A stretch of 64,000 nucleotides of DNA from Chryseobacterium nepalense (GCF_023195755.1 NZ_CP096203.1:2294001-2358000), one strand, 5' to 3'. Positions 1 to 9,424 are shown, counted from the first letter of the stretch. The notes: generated by a model not told the origin, from the sequence alone. Program-made: numbers and translations.

Positions 1-700
1 TGAAGACGGATCTCATGTTGTAGTAAACGTAAGCCCTACTTCAGACAGACTTCAGTTGTTAGAAGAGTTCCCGGCTTGGGACGGTAAAAATATTGAAGGT
101 GCTAAAGTTTTAATCAAAGCATTCGGAAAATGTACAACCGACCACATTTCTATGGCTGGACCATGGTTGAAATACAGAGGTCACTTAGATAATATTTCCA
201 ACAACATGCTGATCGGAGCGGTAAACGCTTACAACATGGAAACCAACAAGGTGAAAAACCAGCTTACCGGTGAATACGGTGAAGTTCCAGCTGTACAAAG
301 AGCTTACAAAGCTGCAGGAGTTCCATCAATCGTTGTAGGAGATCAGAACTACGGTGAAGGTTCTTCAAGAGAGCACGCCGCTATGGAACCAAGACACCTT
401 GGCGTAAAAGCAGTATTGGTAAAATCATTCGCAAGAATCCACGAAACTAACCTTAAGAAACAAGGAATGCTTGGATTAACTTTTGCTGATGAAGCCGATT
501 ACGATAAAGTACAGGAAGATGATACGGTTAATTTCCTTGATCTTGAGCAATTTGCTCCGGGGAAACAACTTACTTTGGAGTTCGTTCATGCAGACGGAAC
601 TAAAGACATCATTATGGCAAACCATACGTACAACGATCAGCAGATCGAATGGTTTAAAGCCGGTTCTGCACTTAACCTGATTAAGCAACAAGAAAATTAA
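1..700 (+). CDS. acn: Aconitate hydratase, C-terminal part (5' end outside window)
   Basis: Carries the C-terminal swivel (domain 4) of aconitase, which interconverts citrate and isocitrate in the TCA cycle using a [4Fe-4S] cluster in the cytoplasm. The reading frame is open from base 2 to the stop at 698-700, so the gene enters from the left. The motif [18 protein letters not shown] supplies the Ser-Ser-Arg that contacts substrate, followed by [15 protein letters not shown], the pattern of mitochondrial-type aconitases rather than AcnB. The cluster cysteines lie in the missing N-terminal part. It ends at a strong hairpin shared with the convergent gene downstream. Identity is secure; only the extent of the missing portion is unknown. 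Confidence 0.95.
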   Translation, partial: EDGSHVVVNVSPTSDRLQLLEEFPAWDGKNIEGAKVLIKAFGKCTTDHISMAGPWLKYRGHLDNISNNMLIGAVNAYNMETNKVKNQLTGEYGEVPAVQRAYKAAGVPSIVVGDQNYGEGSSREHAAMEPRHLGVKAVLVKSFARIHETNLKKQGMLGLTFADEADYDKVQEDDTVNFLDLEQFAPGKQLTLEFVHADGTKDIIMANHTYNDQQIEWFKAGSALNLIKQQEN

Positions 701-723
701 TTGTTAGATTTAATTAATAATAG

Positions 724-755
724 AAAAAAGCAACTTCAATTGAAGTTGCTTTTTT
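724..755. terminator. Bidirectional intrinsic terminator between acn and the LytTR regulator
   Basis: A perfect inverted repeat AAGCAACTTC/GAAGTTGCTT meeting at AATT is flanked by an A run on the left and a T run on the right. It can therefore end transcripts from both convergent genes; the stop codon of the regulator (754-756) lies in the T run. Confidence 0.85.
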
Positions 756-1437
756 ATTTGATCCGGTTAAAAAAATTCGTCCTATAACGCTCCCCTATCG
801 GAATTTCATATTCCGGATCGATGATAATCTTTTTGGTTGTGCTATTTTTAATGTGATTTAGATTAACAATAAAAGATTTGTGAATTCGCATGAAGGAGCT
901 TTCAGGAAGCTGCTGTTCCATTGATTTCAAAGTGTCCAGAACAATAAACTCTTCTTCTGAAGTTTTTATATTAACATAATCCCGAATGCTTTCAACATAT
1001 AAAATCTCTGCAAAATTGATTCTATGTTGTTTTCCTGAAGATTTTACAAAGAAATAGTCCTGTTCTTGTTTTCCCAACGAAAAACGTTCCTGCGCCTTTA
1101 CGGCACTTTTGTGAAAACGTTCGAATGAAATCGGTTTTAAAAGATAATCTACAATATGATGTTCATAGCCTTCCAGAGCATATTCGGAATAAGCGGTTGT
1201 TAAAATATATTTTACCTTATCACCGAGGATTTTCATGAAATTAATACCGGACAGTTCAGGCATCTGGATGTCCAGAAATACAAGATCAGTCTCATTAATC
1301 TGAATATATTCTAAAGCTTCAATAGGATTTTCAGAGGAAAACACAAGTTCGAGAAAAGGAATTTTCTGCACATAATTTTCCAGTAAAGAGATGGCAAGCG
1401 GCTCATCATCGACAATAATACATTTAATGGTTTTCAT
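754..1437 (-). CDS. LytTR-family response regulator
   Basis: Cytoplasmic DNA-binding response regulator of 227 residues. Receiver domain at about 4-118 has the acidic pair D10/D11, phospho-acceptor D56 in VFLDIQMP, T80/T81 and K101 in LLKP. A LytTR DNA-binding domain follows at about 130-227 (HRINFAEILYVESIRDYVNI, then FMRIHKSFIVNL). Its start overlaps the last 14 bases of the upstream histidine kinase gene, so the two form one two-component system. Targets are not evident from the sequence. Members of this pair type usually control cell-surface or peptide-export functions, but no such gene is adjacent in the same operon. Confidence 0.93.
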   Translation of the reverse strand: MKTIKCIIVDDEPLAISLLENYVQKIPFLELVFSSENPIEALEYIQINETDLVFLDIQMPELSGINFMKILGDKVKYILTTAYSEYALEGYEHHIVDYLLKPISFERFHKSAVKAQERFSLGKQEQDYFFVKSSGKQHRINFAEILYVESIRDYVNIKTSEEEFIVLDTLKSMEQQLPESSFMRIHKSFIVNLNHIKNSTTKKIIIDPEYEIPIGERYRTNFFNRIK

Positions 1438-2440
1438 CTCTTAAATTAATTTTTAAATCTACCACAAATTCCTGTTTCGAGTCTTTAATGTTAAGCGTAT
1501 ATTTTTGAGGATATAAAATTTCCAGTCTTTTTCTCACATTTTCAATACCAATTCCTGATACCGAATCTTTCATCTTTTCCTTTTTATAATTTAAAAGATA
1601 AAAATGTAATACTTTATCCTCATCGGAAATTCTCATTTCAAAGCCTTTATTTCTAAAATCGCCATGCTTAAAAGCATTTTCAACAAACGGAACCAGGATC
1701 ATCGGTGATATGCTAAGATTCGGATGAAGGATTTTCTTTTCAAACACTAGCAGTTCCGGGTTTTTAATTCTGAGTTTTTCCAAGGCCATGAGACTTTCAA
1801 TGTAGCCAATTTCTTTTTCCAGAGCAATCCGGTCTTCACCAAGATCTTTCGTGCTGTACCGCAGCAGCCGGCTCAGCTCTTCAATGGCGGGCAAAGCATT
1901 ATCCGATTTCTGATATACAAGAGAATAGATATTATTTAAAGAATTAAAGATGAAATGAGGATTGATCTGGGTTTTCAGCGCCTGTAATTCCGCGTTTTTT
2001 TTGGCTTCAACAAGCTGAGACTTTTCTTCTTCCGCAATGATGGAATATTTGAAGAACCAGAATGTGGTGCTGATAAAGATCGTGGTGCTGCTGTAAAAAA
2101 TATTATCGAAGAAATAAAAGCCGAAACCGGTATCTTCTGAATAATTCCTGATCCCGAAATAAATGGGTAGAAACCATTCCTCTGCAAAATATCTTACCAA
2201 TACAAAGGAACTCACACTCAGGAAAAAAGCGACAAAGGATTTATAAATTTTGTCGGCATCAAAAAACCTGGGAACGACAATAAAATAGTTGACGTAAAAA
2301 CAGATGATACTGGTAATAAAAAAGGTTATATTAAATATAGTAGCGTTGGAATGGAAGACAAAATAGGGGATCAGAACCGCTCCAATAATATAGATCGTCC
2401 AAAAGAAAATATGCAGATAAAGCAGTTTGCTGTTTTTCAT
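1424..2440 (-). CDS. LytS/YpdA-type sensor histidine kinase
   Basis: Membrane sensor kinase of 338 residues. Four hydrophobic segments fill roughly residues 8-30, 36-57, 68-86 and 110-131, with no large periplasmic sensor domain, followed by a coiled linker. The His_kinase domain has the phospho-acceptor H162 in INPHFIFNSLNNIYSL, the N box PFVENAFKHG (251-260) and the G box SGIGIENVRKRL (295-306). This layout is that of 4-TM kinases pairing with LytTR regulators in Bacteroidota, and the regulator gene overlaps it by 14 bases. The signal sensed is unknown. Confidence 0.92.
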   Translation of the reverse strand: MKNSKLLYLHIFFWTIYIIGAVLIPYFVFHSNATIFNITFFITSIICFYVNYFIVVPRFFDADKIYKSFVAFFLSVSSFVLVRYFAEEWFLPIYFGIRNYSEDTGFGFYFFDNIFYSSTTIFISTTFWFFKYSIIAEEEKSQLVEAKKNAELQALKTQINPHFIFNSLNNIYSLVYQKSDNALPAIEELSRLLRYSTKDLGEDRIALEKEIGYIESLMALEKLRIKNPELLVFEKKILHPNLSISPMILVPFVENAFKHGDFRNKGFEMRISDEDKVLHFYLLNYKKEKMKDSVSGIGIENVRKRLEILYPQKYTLNIKDSKQEFVVDLKINLRDENH

Positions 2441-2551
2441 ACCGCAAAAATAGACTTTCTATGAAAATGTACACTGTTTCTTCGACAAACCGCCCCTTTT
2501 TCCCGATGAGTTCATTTTGCACCTGTTTTAGGACGGTTGGTCGAAATGGCA

Positions 2552-2582
2552 TTTCGTCTTCAGGCCACAAACAATAATTTTG
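2552..2582 (+). promoter_or_regulatory. Bacteroidota-type promoter for the DUF5694 gene
   Basis: A perfect -7 element TAATTTTG (2575-2582) is preceded, with the usual 19-base spacer, by TTTC (2552-2555), one base from the TTTG -33 consensus. The start codon is 41 bases downstream. Confidence 0.55.
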
Positions 2583-2623
2583 TCAGCAACAGTACAGACT
2601 ATTATTAACCTAAATCCCTATTT

Positions 2624-3463
2624 ATGAAAACAGTACTATATACATTTCTGGTTTGTTTATCAACCCTTATTACCGCCCAGAAAAAGCCTGGGGAATATTT
2701 TTCCGGTACCAAACCGCAGGTGCTCGTCGTAGGATCCTTCCATTTTGACTATCCGAATCTCGATGCCCACAAAACTGAAAAAGGGGATCAGGTTGATGTG
2801 CTATCTCCAAAAACGGCAAAAGAAGTCACTGCGCTTGTAGAGTATATTAAAAAGTTCAAACCTACGAAAATAGCCATCGAGGCATTTCCGAACTGGAATG
2901 CCAATCAGAAGCTGAAAGAATACAAGGAAGGCAAGCATAATGATAAAAGAGATGAGCGGTATCAGCTGGCCATGCGTATTGCGAAAGAGCTTAAGATCAA
3001 CGAGCTGTACAGCATAGATGCAAATTCGGTGCTGGATGATCTGCAGGAAAAATTTGCCAAAACCGATTCCCTATATTTCAAGAACCTGAGTGCAGAATAC
3101 GACTTTCAAAGTGATGATCCTGTTTCAAAACAGTACAATACTTTCTTTAAAAGCTCGGAACCCAAAAACTTCAGATCATTGCTGGATCTTTTCAAATATA
3201 CGAACGGGAAAGAATACCATCAGCATGAATACGGAGCATACCTGAGTGGCGATTTTAAGCTAAGAGAACATGACGGTGCAGATATGCTGGCATTGTACTG
3301 GTACAACAGGAACCTTAGAATGTTCAGAAATATTCAGAATATTCCACATCACCCGGAAGACAGATTGCTGGTAATTGTAGGCAATGGGCACGCCTCTGTT
3401 CTGAGACAGTTATTCACATCATCCCCTGATTTCGATTATACGGAATTCGATTCTTTGAAATAA
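2624..3463 (+). CDS. DUF5694 domain protein, secreted
   Basis: Exported protein of 279 residues with a signal peptide ending near ITAQ (residues 1-19). The mature part matches the DUF5694 family: strand-loop motif VLVVGSFHFDYPN near residue 34, then DVLSPKTAKEV and PTKIAIEAFPNW. A second motif VGNGHA lies near residue 252. The two GX2H motifs (GSFH and GNGH) recall the paired GX2H motifs of TraB/TIKI/EreA-like metal hydrolases; that link is my inference and no enzymatic role is established. A preceding promoter makes it a likely single-gene unit. Directly downstream is the degenerate remnant of a second gene of this family, so there was once a tandem pair. Confidence 0.8.
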   Translation: MKTVLYTFLVCLSTLITAQKKPGEYFSGTKPQVLVVGSFHFDYPNLDAHKTEKGDQVDVLSPKTAKEVTALVEYIKKFKPTKIAIEAFPNWNANQKLKEYKEGKHNDKRDERYQLAMRIAKELKINELYSIDANSVLDDLQEKFAKTDSLYFKNLSAEYDFQSDDPVSKQYNTFFKSSEPKNFRSLLDLFKYTNGKEYHQHEYGAYLSGDFKLREHDGADMLALYWYNRNLRMFRNIQNIPHHPEDRLLVIVGNGHASVLRQLFTSSPDFDYTEFDSLK

Positions 3464-3510
3464 AAATTTAAGCAGCTTCCACACATTAGAGAATTTAGTC
3501 ATTATTAACA

Positions 3511-3707
3511 ATGAAAACAATACATTTTACCACGCTCTTTCTTGCCTTTGCCACTTCTTTGCAGGCCCAAACTTCAATAAAATCAACATCAGCAAGAATG
3601 ATCGCATCGTACTGCTGATGGGAGGCACCCATACCGCATTTTTCATGGATTTCCTGAAGAGAAGCCCCAAATACAGACCCGAATCTGTTTTAAAGTATAT
3701 AAAATAA
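3511..3707 (+). pseudogene. Remnant of a second DUF5694 gene (middle deleted, frame lost)
   Basis: An ATG at 3511 opens a good signal peptide (MKTIHFTTLFLAFATSLQAQ) that runs to a stop after 35 codons. In the +1-shifted frame from about 3582 to the stop at 3705-3707 lies a tail reading INISKNDRIVLLMGG, then THTAFFMDFLKRSPKY and a short end. This matches the C-terminal end of DUF5694 proteins (compare LLVIVGNGHASVLRQLF in the intact neighbour) and keeps a GX2H motif (GGTH). A full-length gene would be about 840 bases, so roughly 600 bases of the middle are missing and the ends have been fused out of frame. It is almost certainly non-functional, apart from a possible 35-residue secreted peptide. 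Confidence 0.7.
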
Positions 3708-3765
3708 AGCCTTACCCTGTAACAAAAATAAATTTCATGCGTCTAACCTGATACGACAAGACATT

Positions 3766-6000
3766 ATGAAAAAAACAATTATTGCCTTATCATTTCTGGG
3801 TACGGTGTGTACTTATGCCCAAGAAAAGACCAATAATCAGGTAAAAGAAAAACAAATTGAAGGAATTACGATCACCAAAACTAAAAAAGCCGTTGAGCAA
3901 AAAGCCGACCGTACGATTTTCGACTTCTCTGAACAACCGCAGCTGAATAACAGCAATGTCCTGGAAGGTATCAAAAAACTTCCCGGGCTTGTTTCCACCG
4001 ATATTGCAGGAATGATGTATCAGGGAAAGGTACTGGACGTATACCTCAACGGAAGACCTTTAAATATTACTTCTAATGAGCTGAACTCTTTTCTGGAAGG
4101 CATGCCTGCCAATTCGGTAGACCGGATTGAAGTAATCACACAGCCGGGTGCAGAATTTCCGGCGACTTCCGGAGGGGCCATCATGAATATCATCACCAAT
4201 AAAAATGCTAATAAATATTTAACGGCGACCTATTCCGGCAACTACTCTTTTACAAATTACGATAAATACAGAAGCAGAACGAGCAATTCCCTCAATCTAA
4301 ATGCAAGAAATAAAATCTTCGGATGGCAATTAAATGTCGGCCAAAATTATCGTGAAAGTATGCTGAGCGGCAAGCAGGATAATCTTTTAACAAGCAATAC
4401 CGACAGATTCGGAAGAGGATATTTTGCAAAATCGGGACTGACTTTTGACTTGGGGCAGGACCGGTTGCTTGTAAATTATGATATTTACCATAACAACAAT
4501 GACAATTACACATTAAGTGACGGAGACGGACAGGAAGCCAAACCGATTCCTAACACGAATCCGCAACAATTTACGTACAGAGATTTTAGTTTTGACGCAT
4601 CCGATGCTGCCCATACACTTACCACGAGACAGGAAGCAGTGGTTACTTACCAAAAGCGATTCTCAGACAAGGCTCAAAAACTGGATTTTCAGTTTGGTTA
4701 TACAAAATCCGACAGTAAGTTTGTCCAGGATAATATTTTCAGAGATAAAAAATATGCCGATACCGGTTTATGGGAACCAAGGATTTCTTTGGGAAATGTT
4801 CTGAATAATACCTCTGATATGAGAGTCGCTAATTTTAAAGTAGACTATTCTCAACCACTGAATCTTCTTGACGGTGGAAAAGTAAGCCTGGGCGGTTTAT
4901 ATGAGCATCAGGAATTCGATACGGAAAGCAAAGGAATCACCAACCTGGATTATACAAGACAAACAACTGCAACCTATCTGGAGTTCCAGGCGAAACTCAA
5001 AAAATTTGATTTTATATTGGGAACCCGCGCAGAAAATTATGACATCTCCGGTATTACAAGATATAACGATCAAACCAATACCCTTATTGAAGCAGATCTT
5101 ATTCCTTTTAATAAATTTAAATTATTTCCGAATGCCAGTGTTCAGTACAATCTGATGAACCAGGTCTATGTAGCGGCGAATTATAACAAAAAAATAAACC
5201 TGCCAAGTATTTCCGCACTGAACCCGAATAACGTAACATTCCAGGGCCCGAATACGCAGGTAACCGGTAATCCGAACCTTCAGCCTACTATTTTCGATAA
5301 TTATGAACTGAAAATTTCGGCTTTCGATTATGCATTCATCGGTTACAGTGTGAGCTCTGCAAAAAATCAGGTGGCGCAGATTATCAGGAAAGACGGCAAG
5401 AACCTGTTTAATGAGCAGATTAATATTTCAGACATGAGAATTCATAACTTCAATGTCGGGTTGCCTGTTCCGTTTATGATCTTCAGTAAACCTCTGAGCG
5501 AAATTATGAAGTTTAATTTTAACCCTGATAAAATTAATTTCATGTACATTTATGCCGGATACCAGAAACATGACATTGATAATCTGAATAACAGAGGCTT
5601 CTGGATTTTCAATCTCATGACGCAGATTATTTTACCGAAAGAAATAAAGCTGACGGCAAATTATAGTTATTTAACTCCTAAAGCTGGTTATTTCTACTTC
5701 ACAGCAGAAAAGCCTTTCAACAATTCTTTTGATCTTACGTTAACGAAGAAATTCATGGACAACCGTCTGACTGTTTCTGTCTTCGCGAATGATATTTTCA
5801 ACGGACAGGTAATGCAGGTACGTTCAAACCCGCCATCAGGAGAATCTGTATTTATAAGAAGTAAATACGATACAAGAAACTTCGGATTATCCGTAAATTA
5901 TAAGATTCCAACGAAAAACAAGCTGGCTAAGGAAGATGCCAATATCCTGAACCAGACGAAGAAAGAAGAAAATAGCGGCGTGATGCAGCAGGGACAATAA
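3766..6000 (+). CDS. Outer-membrane beta-barrel receptor (TonB-dependent-receptor-like)
   Basis: Outer membrane protein of 744 residues with a signal peptide ending at CTYAQ. A TonB plug-like region (about 45-150) contains LEGIKKLPGLVSTDIAG and VDRIEVITQPGAEFPATSGGAIMNI; the rest is a long beta-barrel rich in alternating aromatic residues, of the Bacteroidota outer-membrane beta-barrel family 2. It lacks the N-terminal carboxypeptidase-like domain often found in this family and has no neighbouring SusD gene, so the substrate cannot be deduced. A TAAATTTC box at 3729-3736 could be a weak -7 element. It is followed by a strong hairpin. Confidence 0.85.
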   Translation: MKKTIIALSFLGTVCTYAQEKTNNQVKEKQIEGITITKTKKAVEQKADRTIFDFSEQPQLNNSNVLEGIKKLPGLVSTDIAGMMYQGKVLDVYLNGRPLNITSNELNSFLEGMPANSVDRIEVITQPGAEFPATSGGAIMNIITNKNANKYLTATYSGNYSFTNYDKYRSRTSNSLNLNARNKIFGWQLNVGQNYRESMLSGKQDNLLTSNTDRFGRGYFAKSGLTFDLGQDRLLVNYDIYHNNNDNYTLSDGDGQEAKPIPNTNPQQFTYRDFSFDASDAAHTLTTRQEAVVTYQKRFSDKAQKLDFQFGYTKSDSKFVQDNIFRDKKYADTGLWEPRISLGNVLNNTSDMRVANFKVDYSQPLNLLDGGKVSLGGLYEHQEFDTESKGITNLDYTRQTTATYLEFQAKLKKFDFILGTRAENYDISGITRYNDQTNTLIEADLIPFNKFKLFPNASVQYNLMNQVYVAANYNKKINLPSISALNPNNVTFQGPNTQVTGNPNLQPTIFDNYELKISAFDYAFIGYSVSSAKNQVAQIIRKDGKNLFNEQINISDMRIHNFNVGLPVPFMIFSKPLSEIMKFNFNPDKINFMYIYAGYQKHDIDNLNNRGFWIFNLMTQIILPKEIKLTANYSYLTPKAGYFYFTAEKPFNNSFDLTLTKKFMDNRLTVSVFANDIFNGQVMQVRSNPPSGESVFIRSKYDTRNFGLSVNYKIPTKNKLAKEDANILNQTKKEENSGVMQQGQ

Positions 6001-6056
6001 ACTAAATATGAATGTTCATATCATATTTAATGTTTAAAAAGGTATTTATCAATTGG

Positions 6057-6078
6057 AGCGGACTAAAGTCCGCTTTTT
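6057..6078 (+). terminator. Intrinsic terminator after the receptor gene
   Basis: Perfect stem AGCGGACT/AGTCCGCT with an AA loop, followed by TTTT. The bases just right of it (about 6093-6113, GACGGCTTTAGCCAAAAC) hold a second small self-complementary block (GGCTTTAGCC); the two together look like a dispersed repeat unit. Confidence 0.7.
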
Positions 6079-6158
6079 CTATATTACTTCTTGACGGCTT
6101 TAGCCAAAACTTAAGAATAATATTTACCTGTACCACCGTGAAATATTGAAATTTTTGT

Positions 6159-6869
6159 TTAAAAATCAATAGTCTGAAAACGCCAGCGTAAGGTATCAAT
6201 CAGAGTCAGTTGATTCAGCTGCAATGGAAGATCTGTAATGATCTTTAATGTTAAATTCGCCATCATGCTTCCGACAATTCCGGGCAGAGCTCCCAAAACT
6301 CCCAGACTGTCACAATCCGGAAAATCTTCATCAACAGGAGGCTCCGGGAAAATATCCCTTAAGTTTTTGCTTCCATTGTAGTTAAAAATTGCAACCTGTC
6401 CGGAAAATCCGAGAATACTTCCATAGACCAGAGGTTTTTGAAGTTTTACACAAATGTCATTAACCAAATATCTCGTTGTAAAATTATCGGAACCGTCAAC
6501 AATGATATCAAATTCGGAAATCATGTCTTCAGCATTTGTTTCATCAATTTTTTGTTCAATGCCAATATATTGAATCTGGTGATTTAAGGTTCTGACAAAA
6601 TTTTCAGCACTTTTTACTTTAGAAATACCAATCGTATTTTCATTGTGAACAATCTGTCGGTTTAAATTGTGAAGTTCTACCTTATCAAAATCTGTAACAC
6701 CCAGAGTTCCGACTCCCGCAGCAGCCAGATATTGAATGACCGGACTGCCTAGACCACCAGCCCCAATCACCAAAACTTTAGAGTTTAGTATTTTTCTTTG
6801 ACCTTCCAGACCGATTTCTTCGATAAAGATCTGTCGGCTGTAGCGGGCAAAGATGTCTTCGCTTTTCAT
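6159..6869 (-). CDS. thiF: ThiF/MoeB-family adenylyltransferase (thiamin sulfur-carrier activation)
   Basis: E1-like enzyme of 236 residues that adenylates the C-terminal Gly-Gly of ThiS so sulfur can be loaded. The ATP loop GAGGLGSP is at 36-43; Arg/Asn contacts are in VELHNLNRQIVH (N70, R71), and VDGSDNF is at 124-130. PDCDSLGVLG keeps the cysteine of the crossover loop. The protein ends soon after that domain: the C-terminal CxxC zinc knuckle and the rhodanese domain found in longer MoeB/MoeZ proteins are absent. It is the last gene of the thi operon, 30 bases after thiH, which supports a ThiF role over MoeB, though it may also serve molybdopterin synthesis. Confidence 0.88.
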   Translation of the reverse strand: MKSEDIFARYSRQIFIEEIGLEGQRKILNSKVLVIGAGGLGSPVIQYLAAAGVGTLGVTDFDKVELHNLNRQIVHNENTIGISKVKSAENFVRTLNHQIQYIGIEQKIDETNAEDMISEFDIIVDGSDNFTTRYLVNDICVKLQKPLVYGSILGFSGQVAIFNYNGSKNLRDIFPEPPVDEDFPDCDSLGVLGALPGIVGSMMANLTLKIITDLPLQLNQLTLIDTLRWRFQTIDF

Positions 6870-6899
6870 TAATAATTTATTGTTGATTTTTTTTAAGTT

Positions 6900-8018
6900 T
6901 TATATCCCGCTGTAAACCGAGTCCCAGTCTTTCATTACAGGATCGTAGCCTGATTTTTTAATGATATTTTTAATTTCATCCATACTTCTTTCATCGCTGG
7001 TCTCAAACTGTTCCAGAGATTCTTTGTCTACGGAATAGCCCCCCGGATTAGTTTTAGAAGCCGCACTCATTGTTGTTGCTCCTAATGAAATTATATGATT
7101 TCTAAATTTTTCATTCTCTCTTGTCGAAATTGAAATTTCCAGATCTTCATTCCAGATTCTGTATGCGCAGATCAGCTGAAGCAGATCTTTATCTTCCATG
7201 ATAAAATTAGGTTCTATAATACCTTCGGCAGGCCGCAGTCTCGGAAATGAAACGGAATATTTGCTTTTCCAATAATTTTTCTGAAGATAATCAATATGAA
7301 ATGCATTAAAAAAACTATCGATTCTCCAGTCTTCCAATCCCAGTAAAACTCCCAGTCCTATTTTATGAATTCCGGCGCTTCCGATTCTGTCCGGTGTTTC
7401 CAGACGAAAATCAAAATTTGATTTTTTTCCTTTCGGATGATATTGTTTATATACTTCCTGATGATAGGTTTCCTGATAAACCAAAACCGCGTTCACTCCT
7501 GCTTCATGCAGCTTTCGGTACTCTTCTTCCGATAAGGGCTGAACTTCAATCGAAATATTGGCAAAATGTGATTTCAAAAGCCGTACGGCATTCAGAAAAT
7601 ATTCAATACCGACTGTTTTATTGGCTTCACCGCTTACCAGTAAAACATGATTGACACTCATGGATTTCAAAACGGCAGCTTCCATCATCAGTTCCGTATC
7701 GGAAAGTGTTTTTCTCCTGATAAGATTATCCAGACTGAAACCGCAATAAGTACAGATATTCTGACATTCATTGCTAAGATAAAGCGGAGCATACAGCTGA
7801 ATGGTTTTACCAAATCGCTTCTGAGTAAGGCTTTGTGCCATTTTTGCCATTGTCTCTAACTTCTGAGAAGCAACAGGTGAAATAAAATTTAAAAAATCTT
7901 CTATGGTTTTATTTTTTTTCTGCAGGCTTTTTTCAACATCATTCAGCGTTACTTTTTCCAGCTTTTCTTTCACGTCATCCCATTGGTATTGATCGAAAAT
8001 GTTTTTAAAACTTTTCAT
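6900..8018 (-). CDS. thiH: 2-iminoacetate synthase (tyrosine lyase)
   Basis: Radical SAM enzyme of 372 residues that cleaves tyrosine to dehydroglycine and p-cresol, giving the glycine imine needed for the thiazole ring. The [4Fe-4S]/SAM motif CQNICTYC (C85, C89, C92) sits at the N-terminal end of the barrel; SGEANKTVGIEYF, VYQETYHQEVYKQYHPKGKK and the C-terminal region follow ThiH closely, and length is typical. Use of ThiH rather than the oxygen-dependent glycine oxidase ThiO means thiazole synthesis here does not need O2. It lies 12 bases after thiG and 30 before thiF. Confidence 0.95.
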   Translation of the reverse strand: MKSFKNIFDQYQWDDVKEKLEKVTLNDVEKSLQKKNKTIEDFLNFISPVASQKLETMAKMAQSLTQKRFGKTIQLYAPLYLSNECQNICTYCGFSLDNLIRRKTLSDTELMMEAAVLKSMSVNHVLLVSGEANKTVGIEYFLNAVRLLKSHFANISIEVQPLSEEEYRKLHEAGVNAVLVYQETYHQEVYKQYHPKGKKSNFDFRLETPDRIGSAGIHKIGLGVLLGLEDWRIDSFFNAFHIDYLQKNYWKSKYSVSFPRLRPAEGIIEPNFIMEDKDLLQLICAYRIWNEDLEISISTRENEKFRNHIISLGATTMSAASKTNPGGYSVDKESLEQFETSDERSMDEIKNIIKKSGYDPVMKDWDSVYSGI

Positions 8019-8030
8019 TTTACTTACATA

Positions 8031-8807
8031 TTAGTCAAACAAAAAAGATGTTAACGGGCTTGAAGCTTCAGCATGCTGTGCTATTGCTCCTAATCCGGAT
8101 TCAAAAGCTCTTCTTCCGGCAATAACGCCTTCTTTAAAAGCCAATGCCATATTTACAGGGTTTTGGGCTACCGCAATTGCCGTATTCACCAAAACCGCAT
8201 CAGCACCCATTTCCATGGCTTTTGCCGCATCGGAGGGTGCCCCAATTCCTGCATCTACTACCACAGGAACATTACTCTGGCTGATAATAATTTCTAAAAA
8301 ATCAATTGTCTTAAGACCTTTATTGGTTCCTATTGGTGCTCCCAAAGGCATCACAACCGCAGTTCCGGCATCTTCAAGACGCTTGCATAAAACAGGGTCA
8401 GCATGAATGTATGGCATTACGATAAATCCTAATTTTGCCAGTTCTTCCGTAGCATATAATGTTTCGATAGGATCCGGAAGCAGGTATTTCGGATCTGGAT
8501 GGATTTCGAGTTTTACCCAGTTGGTTTCCAAGGCTTCTCTTGCCAGCTGTGCTGCCAATACTGCTTCTTTAGCTGTTCTCGCTCCTGAAGTATTCGGTAA
8601 AAGATGAACTCCTGTCGGTTGGATGGCATTCAGCAGATCATCTTCTGAAGATTGAGAGTCTATACGCTTAAGTGCCATCGTTACCATTTCGCTTTCCGAT
8701 GCAATGACAGAGTCTGTCATTTCGGAAACGTTACCGAATTTTCCCGTTCCCAGAAACAATCTTGATTCAAAGGTCCTGTCTGCTATTATTAATTTTTGAT
8801 TATTCAT
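8031..8807 (-). CDS. thiG: Thiazole synthase
   Basis: TIM-barrel enzyme of 258 residues that condenses deoxyxylulose phosphate, the ThiH-derived imine and ThiS-thiocarboxylate sulfur into thiazole phosphate. The Schiff-base lysine is K99 in [10 protein letters not shown]. Other family hallmarks are [10 protein letters not shown] near residue 16, [27 protein letters not shown] and [23 protein letters not shown] (phosphate site). Its start overlaps the end of thiE by 4 bases, indicating translational coupling; thiH follows after 12 bases. Confidence 0.96.
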   Translation of the reverse strand: MNNQKLIIADRTFESRLFLGTGKFGNVSEMTDSVIASESEMVTMALKRIDSQSSEDDLLNAIQPTGVHLLPNTSGARTAKEAVLAAQLAREALETNWVKLEIHPDPKYLLPDPIETLYATEELAKLGFIVMPYIHADPVLCKRLEDAGTAVVMPLGAPIGTNKGLKTIDFLEIIISQSNVPVVVDAGIGAPSDAAKAMEMGADAVLVNTAIAVAQNPVNMALAFKEGVIAGRRAFESGLGAIAQHAEASSPLTSFLFD

Positions 8808-9418
8808 TGTAATGCTGTTGTAAATTTGGTAATGATAGAAGGCTGCTCCGTAATCTGTCCTGAAACAGCCACTCCGTAAATTCCGATTTGCTGTAATAAT
8901 TCTATATCATTCAGTACCACACCGCCGATGGCAAAAATTTTAGGGATTGCAAGTGATTTGTCATGTAATTCCTGGACAATGTTCTGATATCCTCTGAATC
9001 CTAAAACCGGACTCAGCTGTTCTTTAGTTGTTGTAAATCTGAGAGGACCAAGTCCAATATAATCACACGATTCTACCATTCGCTGAAGAACGTTCTGAAA
9101 TGTATTAGCCGTCCCTCCTATAATTTTATCTTCTCCTAAAATATATCTCGCTGTTTCAACTGACATATCATTGAGTCCCACATGAACGCCATCGGCATCA
9201 ATATCTTTTGCGATCTGAACATGATCGTTAATGATACAAACAGCGTGATGATCTGAGCATAATGTTTTTGAAATTTCACAGAGCGTAATAAAATCTCTTT
9301 GGGGAGCATTTTTCCAGCGTACCTGAATCCATTTTACACCATTATCAAGCGCTTTCCGGATATTGGTTTCCTGTTCTTCTCTTGTATAACCCTGAGAGAT
9401 GTATTGTAATTTTTCCAT
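8804..9418 (-). CDS. thiE: Thiamin-phosphate synthase
   Basis: Protein of 204 residues that joins HMP pyrophosphate to thiazole phosphate. It keeps the canonical motifs: WIQVRWKN (30-37, normally QLR-K), GVHVGLND (77-84) for the pyrophosphate and [11 protein letters not shown] (122-132), then GFRGYQ and FAIGGV. Of the two ThiE-superfamily proteins in this operon this is the one with a complete active site, so it is the probable synthase. It overlaps thiG by 4 bases. It is separated from thiD by 90 bases that hold a copy of a short dispersed repeat. Confidence 0.93.
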   Translation of the reverse strand: MEKLQYISQGYTREEQETNIRKALDNGVKWIQVRWKNAPQRDFITLCEISKTLCSDHHAVCIINDHVQIAKDIDADGVHVGLNDMSVETARYILGEDKIIGGTANTFQNVLQRMVESCDYIGLGPLRFTTTKEQLSPVLGFRGYQNIVQELHDKSLAIPKIFAIGGVVLNDIELLQQIGIYGVAVSGQITEQPSIITKFTTALQ

Positions 9419-9424
9419 TTATTT

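Noticed and set aside
2331-2570. 79-codon frame on the minus strand spanning the kinase start
   Set aside because: Overlaps the kinase gene and its upstream region in another frame; no family resemblance or hydrophobic or charged pattern of a real protein.
8215-8607. Open frames on the plus strand opposite thiG
   Set aside because: They mirror codon bias of thiG on the other strand; no independent support.
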